Position numbers and translations under genes: made by a program. A DNA stretch of 64,000 nucleotides from Hofstenia miamia (taxonomy: Eukaryota; Xenacoelomorpha; Acoela; Hofsteniidae). Shown here piece by piece: positions 47,044 through 58,340 of this stretch. Position 1 is the first letter of the stretch, and each line of letters starts with the position of its first letter. The notes beneath the pieces are model-generated. The model did not search any database, was not told the DNA's origin, and saw only the letters and a program-made list of their open reading frames with translations. The stretch lies in contig CABFPE010000128.1 of NCBI GenBank assembly GCA_900660155.1, positions 1,001,385 through 1,065,384 on the forward strand. Direction: 5' to 3'.

Positions 47044-48292
47044 TTTTTATCGTTGTAAATTGTAGCCTAGTTTGTAGATTGTACATATTTATGTGTTACA
47101 TAGTTGTATTGCGTCATATGTATTGTGTATAATTACAAGCAAATATAGGCTAGTTAATGTTAATGTTGTAGCAACTATTGTACTTACATGCCGGTTTATT
47201 AAGCCTATGTCATCAGCATATTGTATTATGTTGGTGTCCATAAGATGGTATGATACATCATTTGTGTAAAGGTTGGACAGGACCTCAGACAGTGCTTTGT
47301 GGGACTCCTCTGTGAGTTGTGATGTAATCAAAGTAAATATTATTAATTCGTACACGTTGTTCTCTATTTGTAAGAAAGCTGTTAATTAATGTTCTTGTTG
47401 CTGTATCATAACCCATAGCGTTTTAATTTTTATCAAGAATGCAATAATCTAGACTGTTAAATGCTTTACTGAGATCAAGTAATGCAACACTACTGCAAAC
47501 ATTGTTTAAAAAATAGCGAGTCTTCTCAGTTAAGAACAGTATAACATCTATTGTACTCAAATCCTTTCTAAAGCTAAATTGATTTGGAGATAAAATCTTG
47601 TATTCATTTAGATACGAAATTAACTACTTGCATAATAAGCTTTCAAAAATTTTAGATATGGGGTTAGTTATAGATATTGGCCTGTAGTTTTTGCAATTTG
47701 TTGGATCTCCTTTATTAAAAACAGGTGTTTTATTATTCGAGGATAACTATTAGTTCGAATTGAAGAGTTAATTACAAATTTTAAATATTGTGAAAAATAC
47801 TTTATGTACTTTTTTAAAATGAATATGGGCACTCCATTGGTTTTTGTTGTAGCATAATCCAAAAAAAGTAAAAGCAAAGAGAAGAAACCAAGATCGGATA
47901 ACAATTTAATTGATTATATTACTTTGTACTTTATTAAATTAGCTTAGCACTAAGTCATGTTATTTGAATATTTGAATATTTTTGTAAAGCAAGTGTTTGC
48001 CACTTCAGTTTTTGACAAATCACATGTGGACAATTAAGCTCCACGTCGATTTTAGCTTACTGCCATATTAATGCAGAACTTTTCTATGTAGGCAGAATAA
48101 AACGGTGACAGGTACTTGTTTAAAGATAAATATGTTTATAAAAATTTTATATAAATATGTACTACGAGGAACAATCAGTTGATGGAGAATAAACTCCTTA
48201 GTAGTTTACTTATCTTTGATTTTGGTTTGATTATTTATCTAAAATGCTCAGCTAAGCATTTCATGCATGTAATGATTTCGAGGCTGTTGCGA
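47044..48292 (-). repeat. Tandem duplication unit 2 (1249 bp)
   Basis: Second copy of 45788-47036. The encoded fragments, including the one with YADDIGLI, are the same residue for residue. The copies begin after different T-run sequences and diverge immediately past GTTGCGA. Confidence 0.95.
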
Positions 48293-49110
48293 GGGAATTA
48301 GATAGTTGTTGCCTTGATAGAAACAATGCATTTAAGTTATGAATAGGTATAAGGGTTTTTTACCTCATTCTTAGCTGGCTACTGATGTTGTGTTTTTAAA
48401 TGTAGTAACAAAATCGCAATAAGGCTAGTCAGCTAACAGTAGGACTGTTATTTATTTACTAATCTATTTTAGATCCAAATTCTTAACAGTAGAGGACCCA
48501 TAACAAGACTGATAATGACTTTGTATATATTGTTATTGTACTAGTTGTACTTGTATCTATTTTACTATAGGTTAGGAAGCTGCATTTATTTGTATATAGT
48601 TTTTAACTCTTTTTATCTTTTGGCAGGTAGTGTCTTTGCAAGTTTGCGTATTAATTATGTTGTTCAACATTATTCAAAATACACAGTATTGAGTGAGGAA
48701 GGAAGTCGAATAGTGCTCCTCCTTTATTATCACTTAGTTAGGGTACACATAATAAAATCAGTCTTTTGAGAATGAGCTGAGTTGATGGAACTATGCGGCA
48801 TGGCGGATGACTTCTTGGTTATCAGATACTGCTTCGGGCAGTGGGCCCATCAGGAACTGGAGTCTCTCTCAGATCGTCACCTAAGCAATGGCGATTACTT
48901 GTTATGCTTATAATCGTATGGATTCTAAATATAGTTTGATCAAGATTAAGGTGTACATGAGACGACGAAAGTTCAAACAGTTAGACATTACCGCGCTTGG
49001 AAGAATCTGTTGTTTGTGATTACTAAATACATCTAAGTTATTGCACATCTCAGCCTGGGTAATGATTCTACACTGTAAATACAGAAGGGCCTAATCTATT
49101 TACTACTTTA
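48293..49110. other. Sequence separating LINE linker and reverse transcriptase
   Basis: No LINE protein motif is seen here although the flanks belong to one LINE. A short, clearly more G+C-rich part at 48778-48900 (with GGGCAGTGGGCCCATCAGG) could be part of a SINE or other insert, but no promoter boxes or ends were established. Confidence 0.45.
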
Positions 49111-49115
49111 ATGAA

Positions 49116-50345
49116 CTAGTGTTCATTGATGTAATGAAAACTAAACATGTGCTTAACCTCTAGTATTTCAATCACAAACTGTATTTTCTTACCTTTATAC
49201 GAGCGCAGATCTTTAAATACTCTGTTCTGAGTGTCTGCTATGGACTTTATGTCAGTGATTTCATTAGTATCATTTTTTATGTCCTGAATTTTACATTCTA
49301 TATGATTTTTCCTATTCAAAAACTTATTTAAGAAGGTCCATTTATTCTTAGCATGTGTTAGCTTTTCAAGAAACTGCTTGTCTCGCTTTTCTTTCTCTAA
49401 AGCTTTCAGTTTGGAGAGATTTAATTTTAAATCTTTATAAAAACCAAAATTCAAATAAAATTATTTTTAAACAAGTTTCCAAGCATCCTTCTTAGCTAAT
49501 TCTAAATCCTTGATTTCCTTACTTCACACGTTTTTGTTAGTTGCTTTAACATACCTGATTTTAAATAGAGCATTTTCATCTAAGCACATTTGTAGTTGTT
49601 TTATTAAGAAATGCGTCATTTCGCTTGAATCATTCAATGTATAGATATAGCCCCAAGGAATATTCAGCAAGTCTTTGATGAATTTATCATCAAAATTTGC
49701 AAAACTGCGTGCGAAGAATTTTAATCTCATTTTTTCAAAATGACTTTCAGATGTGATGAATAAACATAAATTGTGATGTGAAAAGGAGTTGAAGATGAAA
49801 TTTGAGAACCTTATGTTTTGCAAATCTGTTAAGAAATAATCAATGAAGTTGTCACATCTTGTTGGTGTTTGCATATTTATGAAATCTAGTTGCAATTCAT
49901 CACAAAGGCACTGAATGTGTTTGAATTCATGAGCTGAGAAGTAGTTAATATTGTAGTCGCCTAATAGCATGACTTTTTTATTTAGAGACTGTGCATTTTG
50001 GACTTCTGTGATTTTAAAATTAATGAACTCCCTAGACTGTTTTTTATGGGGACAGTAGCTGATGTTAATAAGTGCTGCAATACGATTTTTTCTAGTTTTT
50101 AATTTCTATCCAGAGAGATTCAAATCTAGGATGGCATTCCTCTAATTCATCATGTCTAATTGGATTCATGAAGTTTGGTATAAGAAGCATGAGTCATCCA
50201 CCCCTAGAATCTCTACTATTGCAAAAACTTTTGTAGTTTGTTTCAGTAAATACAAGAATTGTATTATTTCCAAGAGCTACATGTATCTCTTTCAATTCAA
50301 AATGGTGTGCTTGTACACTTCTAGTATTCAAATAAGCCATTTTGA
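49116..50345 (-). pseudogene. LINE ORF2: AP endonuclease and linker
   Basis: The endonuclease nicks target DNA for target-primed reverse transcription. MAYLNTRSVQAHHFELKEIH and ILVFTETNY (the N and E motifs near the domain start, about 50240-50345) are followed by RFESLWIEIKN. VMLLGDYNINYF is the GDxN motif, and FIDYFLTDLQNI and NSFSHHNLCLFI correspond to the C-terminal SDH region. The linker has NKWTFLNKFLNRKNHIECKI and ITDIKSIADTQNRVFKDL. Domain order and spacing agree with a LINE of the CR1/Jockey group. At least two frame changes occur in the N-terminal half. Confidence 0.88.
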
Positions 50346-50794
50346 TGTTCTTGAAACTATCTGCAATGCTTTTTCATTCGCTGCTATCAAAGATCTCTGT
50401 GGACCTGGCTTTAGTTGGATATCACCTCATAGAATTATAAGCAAATGTGCTATTATGAATCTACTTACAAAAACGTAGATGGTATGTCTTGTATGAATAT
50501 ATTTGTATTTACACACTAGTTATGGTCTACTTTTGTTTACAAGGATACTGTCTCAGCGAAAGTCTTTGAAAGACACACATAATAACATAATACAATAAAA
50601 ATAAGAGTAACTTTTTATCGTAATTCTTTCAGCCATCTTAATTGAGTTTATCTAGCAATTTCTCCAAAAGTTGCTTTAAATCATTTTTTGCTGTGTTATT
50701 AATTTTTTTGTTTTTCACTGCAACAACATTCGCATAGCTGAGGCCGGGTTCTTTAAAATTCGAAATGAACGACCTCTTTTTATTGTGCCCAACA

Positions 50795-51695
50795 TTAAAC
50801 CAATTGTAAGGTTTTTGTGAACCAAATCGTAATGATTAAAGAACATTTTGATTTGTTTAAATACAAGGGCAATACCTTTTTTGAGAGATGTATCCCATCT
50901 TTCGCAAGTAAGTTGCTGTTAATTTGATCTTTATTTTCACCAACTATAAAAATTCTGGAACAGTTTAATAATAATAACTTTCCGATTTTGTTCAGCAACT
51001 TCATTTAGCACTGAATTATCGTAGCACATGTTTTTTTGACAATTTCTCTTCTTATGTTATAGGGGTAATTTCAGTTAGAACAATTTGTCTAGGAGAAAAT
51101 TTTTGTTCTATCTCATTTAGCAAATCCAAAAGGTTGTTTCTGAGGTTATTAATTGCAGAAGATTTTCACCATTGCAGTTATTGCATCAATAATTCCCGTA
51201 TTCACCATTACAGTTCTGACGTCCAATTGTTCATAGGATTTCACTGTCTTTAAGCTCAATGGTGTTCTTGCCATAGTAAGAGTGGAAACAGCATTTTGAT
51301 TAAATACTAGGTCTTTGAGTTTAAATGAACTTAAAGATAGAATTTCCAATGCAAAGGATTGTTGTGTCTTTAAGCAGCTCCTTTACAGTGCTTTTTACAA
51401 AACGAGGAGTTGTTGTTGATGATAATTCAGCATTACTTGGCGGATTACGAGAATTTGAACGGTGTATTTCGTCCCTTTCTAGCATAACTAAGTTTGAATT
51501 TAAATCACGATTCAAATTTTGCGCGTCAGTCATGCTAGCATCAACAAATTTAGATGATTTATAAGGGTAAAGGAGAGCTTCTGCTGCAAGTGCTTTGTCA
51601 AGCTTCTGAAATAGCCCGTGTAAAGGAGATTTTTGAAAATATGTATTGTTCAGCATCATTGTTACTAATACTAAAAACATCCCTAATGAACACAT
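50795..51695 (-). pseudogene. LINE ORF1 with SGNH (GDSL) esterase-like domain
   Basis: The N-terminal stretch is polar and low in motifs (LNRDLNSNLVMLERDEIHRS). It is followed by LKDTTILCIGNSIFKFI, which matches block I of SGNH hydrolases with GNS in place of GDS. TVMVNTGIIDAI resembles the block III glycine/asparagine region. LLAKDGIHLSKKVLPLYLN carries the DxxH of block V. This three-block pattern is known from ORF1 of CR1/L2-type LINEs. Its role there is thought to involve membranes or lipids but is not settled. The frame is broken at least twice between blocks I and V. Confidence 0.75.
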
Positions 51696-51699
51696 AGGA

Positions 51700-52980
51700 G
51701 CGGTATTCTTAATTCATGCATAACACTAGCTTCTAGTTATTAAAATGTTGTATATTTCCTAATATAATTGGTTAAATCACAATATACGCATAATTAATGT
51801 GTTCCAATATGAGTTAGACTCAATGAAAAAGACACATCAAATAATTGAGTCTACTAAATTATGTTAGGCAAAATCATATTAAAGTGCAAAAAATTTTTAA
51901 AACAAGGCCTTACGAGTATTTTAGCAAAATGACAGCCTGAAACAATCGTAGAATCATAGTTTCTGAAACGTATAAATTGCAAAAATTTGAAAGAGAATTT
52001 GAACAGTATTGTCAAAATTAATGCTTAAAATATAAAATGTAGAAAATTGTATTTTTATAAATTGTATTTAAACTATATCTCATTTCAAAAGGAGTAATGA
52101 ATATTAAATCATTAATTTGCATTTTGTCCGATTGAAAATTTAGTTAACTTTGCATGCACTCAAGTTGGTCATAAAAATTTCGTACTCTATACAAATGAAA
52201 TCTCTACAGATTTTGAATGCATGGAATTTGTAATTTTTATTACAGACATATAACTGACATTATGCTTACATAAATTTAAATTTTTTCTATGGAAATGCAT
52301 TCCTTAAATAAGTTCATTTAAATTGTATTTTTGCAATGTACATATTTATACATTTATACTTCAGTCATGTCTAGCGCAAATAAACATGAATATTGCTAAA
52401 AAATTATTTCACAATTCTAAAATTTGAATAAGTCATTGATAATTTGACTAAGTTTAACTTCATTATCAAATTATTCCAAGTTTGTAAAATTAAACTTTAA
52501 AATTGTGAACGGTTTTGTTTACATTTTTGAAAAATATTGTCCAAGCCTATTACAGGTGCTGCAAAAGTTCTGTATATTACAAATGTAGAAAAAAATCTTT
52601 AGTAATAATATAAATGTCAAATTAATAACTGATAACAGACCTTTAGGATCAGAATGTTCAGTTTGTTTGGAACAAAATACATAACTTCTGTAAGATAAAG
52701 TTAACTAATATTTTATTAACAACTGTAAAGTTACAGTGATGCATATATACATATATAGATATAATGTACAATCAATAACAGGTACGTTTGACAAGCATCG
52801 ATCTCATGAATTCTCTGACCAAGCATTCGTTGCAGGTTGCAGAGTAAATATAATGTGTATTGATTATTACTACTAATAGAACAACTTCAAATGCGTTTTA
52901 ATATTTTGGGCAATGGGCCGTAGTTATAAAGGAGATAATAGATCCCATTCTCGATCTAGCGCGCGCTTCTGTGACACTAA
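51700..52980. other. AT-rich stretch, no supported gene
   Basis: This may include the 5' untranslated part of the LINE. A splice-bounded 50-base block near 51910-51962 on the minus strand is too short to support. Confidence 0.4.
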
Positions 52981-52984
52981 AGAT

Positions 52985-53170
52985 TTGTGAGGTTTAGAGG
53001 TCTGGTGAGTAGAGCGGGTAGTCTGCAGATGATTATGGTATCAGGAAAGTGGGGTTTGATCCACTTTTGAGTTTCTTCTCTTTGTGGGCTGAAGCAGATT
53101 GCCGAATGTCCATCTTGTACTGCTAAAATGATGCTGAGTTCATAAAAATACCACTAACTCAAGGATATCA
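52985..53170 (+). repeat. Possible tRNA-derived SINE
   Basis: A tRNA-like head: GTGAGTAGAGCGGGTAG resembles an A box region, and GTGGGGTTTGATCCACT near 53060 resembles the B box with its closing stem. About 30-35 bases separate them. A G+C-richer body follows (TTGTGGGCTGAAGCAGATTG). It does not fold as a clean tRNA, so a SINE or tRNA relic is meant. Boundaries are guesses. Confidence 0.4.
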
Positions 53171-53273
53171 CGACGACTCCCTGTTTCATCTTGATCTTGA
53201 CCCCATAAACCACGAACATTCATCAAGTTTTGTCAATGACACAAATATCTCCTAAACCATTACTCATTGCAGT

Positions 53274-53723
53274 TTATGGTGATTTTCTGCAAAGGCAGAA
53301 GTGCTGATGTTTGTTGAGACCAAATCCTGTAGCTTTAGTGGTTCTGTTCAACTGTGAATAGGATGTCATATGTGAATAAGATTCACCCATCAGCGACCCA
53401 ACTTTTGAAAAGGAGACATCTTTGGGATCGTACTCGTACACGTTTGTTCTCATCCTTGAGAAACTGAACTTTTTAGAGCTTGTAGCGTTTTAGATTGAGT
53501 TTATTATTCGCAGATATTCTTCTCACGGACAATTTCTCTCTTTGACACCCGAGTTTATGAGCAACCAGTTTGCGATGATCTTGCAGTTCCTGCATGTGTT
53601 GACAGTACGTTTCCCCATTTCTAGGTTTGTCATCATCATGACCAAGGTTTGCTCTGTGCCCGAACAATTTTTCCAATTCTTTAAATAACTAATGTTTGGA
53701 TGATAATGAGGATAAAAGCTCAT
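53274..53723 (-). CDS. Unassigned coding-like region, minus strand
   Basis: Two open pieces with protein-like composition lie in a stretch less AT-rich than average. The ATG-started frame 53453-53274 (59 codons) reads MRTNVYEYDPKDVSFSKVGS, then LMGESYSHMTSYSQLNRTTK, ending in a stop. Upstream, 53676-53473 reads HMQELQDHRKLVAHKLGCQR, then EKLSVRRISANNKLNLKRY, helix-like and basic. They are in different frames with a stop between, so this is a broken gene, two exons, or an old element. No family was recognised. Confidence 0.25.
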
Positions 53724-53973
53724 GGTAGCGACAACTAGCCTCAGCTAATTTTCTTTCAGCAAATATATAGATTGTCAAAGCTTTGGGTGTTCATCACAGG
53801 GCCCTCTATTAAATTGCAGGGAAAGTGTTTTCAAAATTTACATATATGTGTTAGATTGGCATTAGCCTTTAATGGTTTTCTGAGGAAGCCATTATAAATT
53901 TTAAAAAATTGCTGTGCAAACTAGAGATAATAGTATTGTATGGTACGATGGACTATATACTACGTGCAATGAA

Positions 53974-53991
53974 TTATATATATATATATAT
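53974..53991. repeat. (AT)n microsatellite
   Basis: Short perfect AT run. Confidence 0.85.
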
Positions 53992-54581
53992 GGAAGCAAA
54001 GACAGAATTTAGCATAAAGCTGTCACTCAAATCTCTCAATTGAACAGCATTTTTACCATCTATATGTACTATATACTAGAACTTTATATCCGTTCTTTAA
54101 TCCTAATTCATAAAGTGTAGTCATAATTGCTAAATTACATTTCAACTATTGAAATTGCTCTTAGCAACTTCTATATAAATGATTTGAGTGGATAACACTA
54201 ATACCAAACTTGTCTTTTCCTCAAATTCATGTAACAGTGTAAAACTCTATGTCAACAGTACATATATGTTTGAACAAAGCAATTAGTATTTACATGTATA
54301 TAGCGTTACTTAGTCAAAACCACCACAATCAATTTCCAAAAACTGTACGTTTGTAATAATATTGATTTCTGAAAGTGTGTGTGCAAAAGTGTATAGCCTA
54401 ATATTTTATCAGTATCTAAAGTTTCTGTTTTCTACTAATCTATTGTTTGTATTATAAATTCAATTTTTTTATTATATTAGTATTTTGGGGCTTGATTTTG
54501 CAGAGAAAGCATAAAATATTTTGGTGTTCTTCTCAAAATTAATTTATTTCTTTCTAATTGTACATCATTCTCATGATTTAG

Positions 54582-55219
54582 GAAGTAAAACGGAAAATTT
54601 ATCTAATTCATTAATAGAAAATTTTGTGTGTAAATATGTCATTGATTTTGGCAATGATTTAAAATTAGAAAGGGCAATACATTGGTATCGTATTCGTTCA
54701 TTGTTAATGCTCCACTAATAATTTTTATAAAAGCAATTTTTAAGACTGTTAGTGTTTTATTAGTAGGTGTTGCCTTATCTAATGTAAAAGATTTCTACGA
54801 AAGTGTGGCTAGCTCTAAGAATGCATTCCAGTTGGGTGGATTCCGCCTTATTACGTAAGTACTTTGTTTAGCGAAATTTCGCTAATGGAAATTTCTTTAC
54901 TATCAATGCATTATTTAAGGCTGTAATTTAGTGCATTCATAATGATTTTAGAAATTAACAGTAATGGTGAGAAATTATAAATACACATTTTATTCAGTAA
55001 CTTCCTAAAAACTTGAAATATCATTTAGTTGAAGCTCATTTTCTTAAAAAATTTGTTTGTATTGCATGGTAAAAAAATTTAATCAATCTAATACTTATTT
55101 CTCACTCACATAGAATTCCTATATCAGCAGTGGCACCGCTATGCTATGGTGGGTTTACCACCCTGATGAAAGCTGTGCTCGCCCTCAGATCCACTCTTCC
55201 ACATGGGACTTATAAACAG
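54582..55219 (+). CDS. Candidate host gene, three phase-matched exons
   Basis: Exon 1 (54582-54684) follows TCTCATGATTTAG and reads SKTENLSNSLIENFVCKYVI, then DFGNDLKLERAIH. The donor is GTATCG, leaving two bases. A 68-base intron ends in AAGACTGTTAG. Exon 2 (54753-54854) continues VLLVGVALSNVKDFYESVAS, then SKNAFQLGGFRLI, with a strong donor GTAAGTAC. Exon 3 (55114-55219) follows an excellent acceptor TTTCTCACTCACATAG. It completes a threonine codon and reads IPISAVAPLCYGGFTTLMKA, then VLALRSTLPHGTYKQ, with donor CAG-GTCGTT. Phases 2, 2 and 0 agree across both junctions, hard to explain by chance. The exon 2-3 products are hydrophobic (possible membrane segments). The protein is not recognised; further exons on both sides are expected. 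A repeat begins at the exon 3 donor. Confidence 0.5.
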
Positions 55220-55728
55220 GTCGTTTCCACCCAAAATCGGGCCGGTTTGGGTCAGACTTTGAGTTAAAAAATTCAGTTTGAGTCACATATTGATTGGTTC
55301 GGGTAACCTTAAATAAAAATTATGGGTCATACATATTTTAATAGAAAGCTTAAATAATATTGAAAATTGACATGCTATTGTGAGTGTGACCAACTAAAAT
55401 GACACCAATCTATAATAAAGTGCCGTGTAGCAATAATCAGGGCTTTGCAATAAATAATTGAATATGCAGAGTACATTTTTCACGGGAAACATTCCGCAAT
55501 AGCAATAAATGTTTGTTATTAGACCATCCTGATCCGAAAATGAGCGTCATAGCAGTTTTAGAGGCTTATCAATTGTTGAGAAACTAATGTTTCTGAAAAT
55601 TTAGTGAAGTTTTATTGTTTACATTTTTAATTCAAGGGCTTGGTCGAATTGGGTCAGAACGTTAATTCGCCTTGGGTCGGGTCACGTTGGGTCTAATTTT
55701 TTCGACCTTTTTACAACTCTGGTTCTCC
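55220..55728 (+). repeat. GGGTC-rich non-autonomous element
   Basis: Clusters of GGTTTGGGTCAG/GGTTCGGGT near 55240-55310 and TTGGGTCGGGTCACGTTGGG near 55665-55695 frame an AT-rich middle. The right side ends TTTTTACAACTCTGG, close to the TTACACCTCTGG end of the element at 21028-21702. It has no coding capacity. It lies directly at the donor of the third candidate exon. Confidence 0.45.
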
Positions 55729-55888
55729 CCTTATCTTGGCATGGTTTTAATCTGGTCCGGTACACGTTCCAACTGTGTTCTACAATGCACTTTGTTCAAT
55801 GATATATTTTCTGAAAATCGCTTAAAAATTATATTTTTTCCTTATTTACAAAGTTCTTAATAATAATATTATAGGCCTATATATATGT

Positions 55889-55910
55889 ATATATATATAT
55901 ATATATATAT
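55889..55910. repeat. (AT)n microsatellite
   Basis: Perfect TA run, preceded by an interrupted TATATG tract. Confidence 0.9.
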
Positions 55911-56288
55911 GGAGTTGAAAACATATTCATAGGCGGCTTGCACTTGTTTTTGCATGCTTGGGTATATTGTTTAATAGTACCGGTATAAATATATTGTAGA
56001 TTGACTTATTTGCGACTGTCATTTAGCGTTGCTGCTGATTGAAATAAATTTTTTAATTGACCAGCATTATTGTTTGGGGCTTTACAACTCTAATTGAATT
56101 TAGAAGATAGATTAACACTAATTGCTGACCTTCGAAATAAACTTCTGTTTGATTAAATAGCATTGTCAATAACTTGAAAATCATAAATGTTATGATAATT
56201 CAGGAAATGCAATTCCTAAAAGAATTTTAGCATTTAAAGCGCATGCTAGACACTGAAATTATATGTCAATAATACAAATTTGAAAGGC

Positions 56289-56319
56289 GTATGTATGTAT
56301 GTATGTGTATGTATGTATG
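56289..56319. repeat. (GTAT)n microsatellite
   Basis: About seven GTAT units with one GTGTAT interruption. Confidence 0.9.
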
Positions 56320-56599
56320 GCATTTCAAAGCCTTGCCGGTGACCACAGTGGTCAAAATGGCAATCAAAATTACAAACAATAAAAAAATTTTACAAGCACA
56401 AACACTACGGATACTGCTGCTTTCTGGCATGATGGAGAACAAATGAATTAGCGAATCTATTGGAATAAAAATTTACACCAAAGGCATGTTGTGTACGTAA
56501 GGTATAGTGTATCTTTTGCTGCTGGGGAATAAGGTGATGAAGAGGATGTGACTTCATCATCATCATTTGTGATCAAATCTTTTCGCCAATTTCACACCG

Positions 56600-58340
56600 T
56601 CTCTCATAAAGAGTAGTTGTTTTAATTGAATACAAGTGTCTTCATATGACAACTTTGGTAAAATAATTTTAAGTGCTCTTTTTTAACACGCTCTAAATTA
56701 TGAGATTGCGACTGAGTGAACTGCGTATGCCAAAGCCACACCGGAGCGCAGTATTCAGTAACCGATCTTAATAATGAAGTGTAGTTATCAAAGATAGTAA
56801 TTTCATCCATCCCACTACGCTTAAGCAATTTAATAAAATGTAGTCTCTTCGATGCTTTCTTAACCAAGTAATTGATGTTTTTTGTCCACTTAAGATCTAA
56901 TTTCAAGACAACTCCAAGAGGTTTTGCCAAATTACCACGTTTCAAAAAGAATTCGCCATCCTTGACTTCTGGCGGAGAATTAAAATTATGTAAATATAAA
57001 ATAGTCATTTCTTTGCATTTTTTGATGTTAAGATGCATATGATGCATATTACACCAGTTTTAACATTTTGAAATAATTTGAATGCATTGCTGAGACTATG
57101 CTTTGGGACAATCTACCATGCAGTGGTGTCGTCTACATCCACATGCTTAAGACGATCATCGCGTTCGACTAGTAAACTGTTGATCGCCAAAATAATTGAC
57201 AAAGGGTCAAACTTGGTCCCTTGGGGTAGAGCTGAAAAAATCAACTCCCAGTCTGAATAAGGGTTATCAGGTAACCAAACTCGTTGCTAGCGGTTGGTTG
57301 AAAATGATAATATCCAGTTTATGGTGTAGCTGTTAACACCGACTTCAATTAATTTCTCTTTGAGCATCTAATGGTTAACTAAATCAAGTGCCTTTATTAG
57401 ATCAAATAACAACATTCTGACATAACAATTACCGCGATCAATTTTGCTGAGCAGATTGTGAATAATATCGATTAATGCTAGGACAGTTGATTTCCCACTT
57501 AATGCTCCGAACTGTTGCGGGTCAAGCTTGTGCATAATTTTAAATTTAACTTCCTGCTGAAGAATAATATCTTCTATAATTTTAGAAATTTGATGTGTCA
57601 AAAAAATTGGCCTTATATCATCCATTGGAGATAGAATTGGATTTGCTTTTCTAAGTAAATAATATCTGCAGCACAAAAGCGCGATGCATCAGCCTGGATC
57701 AAAGACATATTGATCAACTTCTAAATAGGATAAGCCAGCTCACATGAGAATTCCTTGAGTATCCAACTAGATACAAATCTACCACTGGTATCAGGTCCAG
57801 ACGCTTAACCAGATGTCATGGCTTCCAAATATTTGGTAACACTTGCTAATTCAATATTTATATGATTAGCTAATGGCTGAGTCGATAGCTTAGACAAGTT
57901 TTTTCCAAGCCGTAAGAACTTATGTCTCTTCTTGCGTCGGTGGTCAACAAGTGCTTTCTTTCATTGTTTTATGGAAACTTTAATACGAACACTAAACCAG
58001 GATTTTTCATTACATTTGATACGAATGTTCTTAGATGGAAATGATTTATCAGTAAGGTTTGACAAATAAACTATGAAAGAAGACCAGGTAACAGGAAAAG
58101 AATTACGATCATCAATGAGAAGGTCCCAATTTGTTCCAACAAGAAGCTTCCCAAAATGGTTTTTATTGTTCTCCGATTTAATCAGTCGTTTAACTACTAT
58201 AACGTCAGACTTTTCCCCCAAATCGCTGTTAAACAGTCCAATAGATAAATGGCGACAGCCACCAAGATTAGGTAATGCCACGGGTGACTCAAATAATTCA
58301 GAACGATTTAATAATGAAATACGATGCAATAAACAAAAAT
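56600..58340 (-). mobile_element. APE-type LINE fragment (reverse transcriptase)
   Basis: On the minus strand, linker: HFGKLLVGTNWDLLIDDRNS and FPSKNIRIKCNEKSWF (57961-58230). RT: ILSPMDDIRPIFLTHQISKI, KLDPQQFGALSGKSTVLALI, YVRMLLFDLIKALDLVNH (motif A, 57368-57430). ALPQGTKFDPLSIILAINSL (motif B) and RLKHVDVDDTTAW (catalytic VDD) follow in a shifted frame at about 57125-57235. The thumb has HLNIKKCKEMTILYL, LVKKASKRLHFIKLLKRSGM and VTEYCAPVW (56622-57047). This is the same kind of LINE as 24725-25795, within the Jockey/CR1 supergroup, exact clade not assigned. The endonuclease is missing and the frame is broken. Confidence 0.88.

Larger units (their letters stand above)
45498..51700 (-). mobile_element. 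CR1/Jockey-group LINE with esterase ORF1, rearranged
   Basis: A minus-strand non-LTR retrotransposon, 5' end near 51700 and coding 3' end near 45498. Parts in order: ORF1 with an SGNH-esterase-like domain (51695-50795), ORF2 AP endonuclease (about 50345-49524), linker (49454-49116), reverse transcriptase (two copies within a perfect tandem duplication, 48292-45788) and the C-terminal part (45830-45498). An ORF1 esterase is known in CR1/L2-type elements, which supports that group. The frames are broken at several points. About 0.8 kb of unrelated sequence (48293-49110) separates the linker from the reverse transcriptase. Confidence 0.85.

Noticed and set aside
50152-50478. 108-codon plus-strand frame
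   Set aside because: Shadow of the AP endonuclease region of the minus-strand LINE.
52985-53075. Functional tRNA gene
   Set aside because: The head has box-like motifs but no clean cloverleaf or acceptor pairing; a SINE or relic is more likely.
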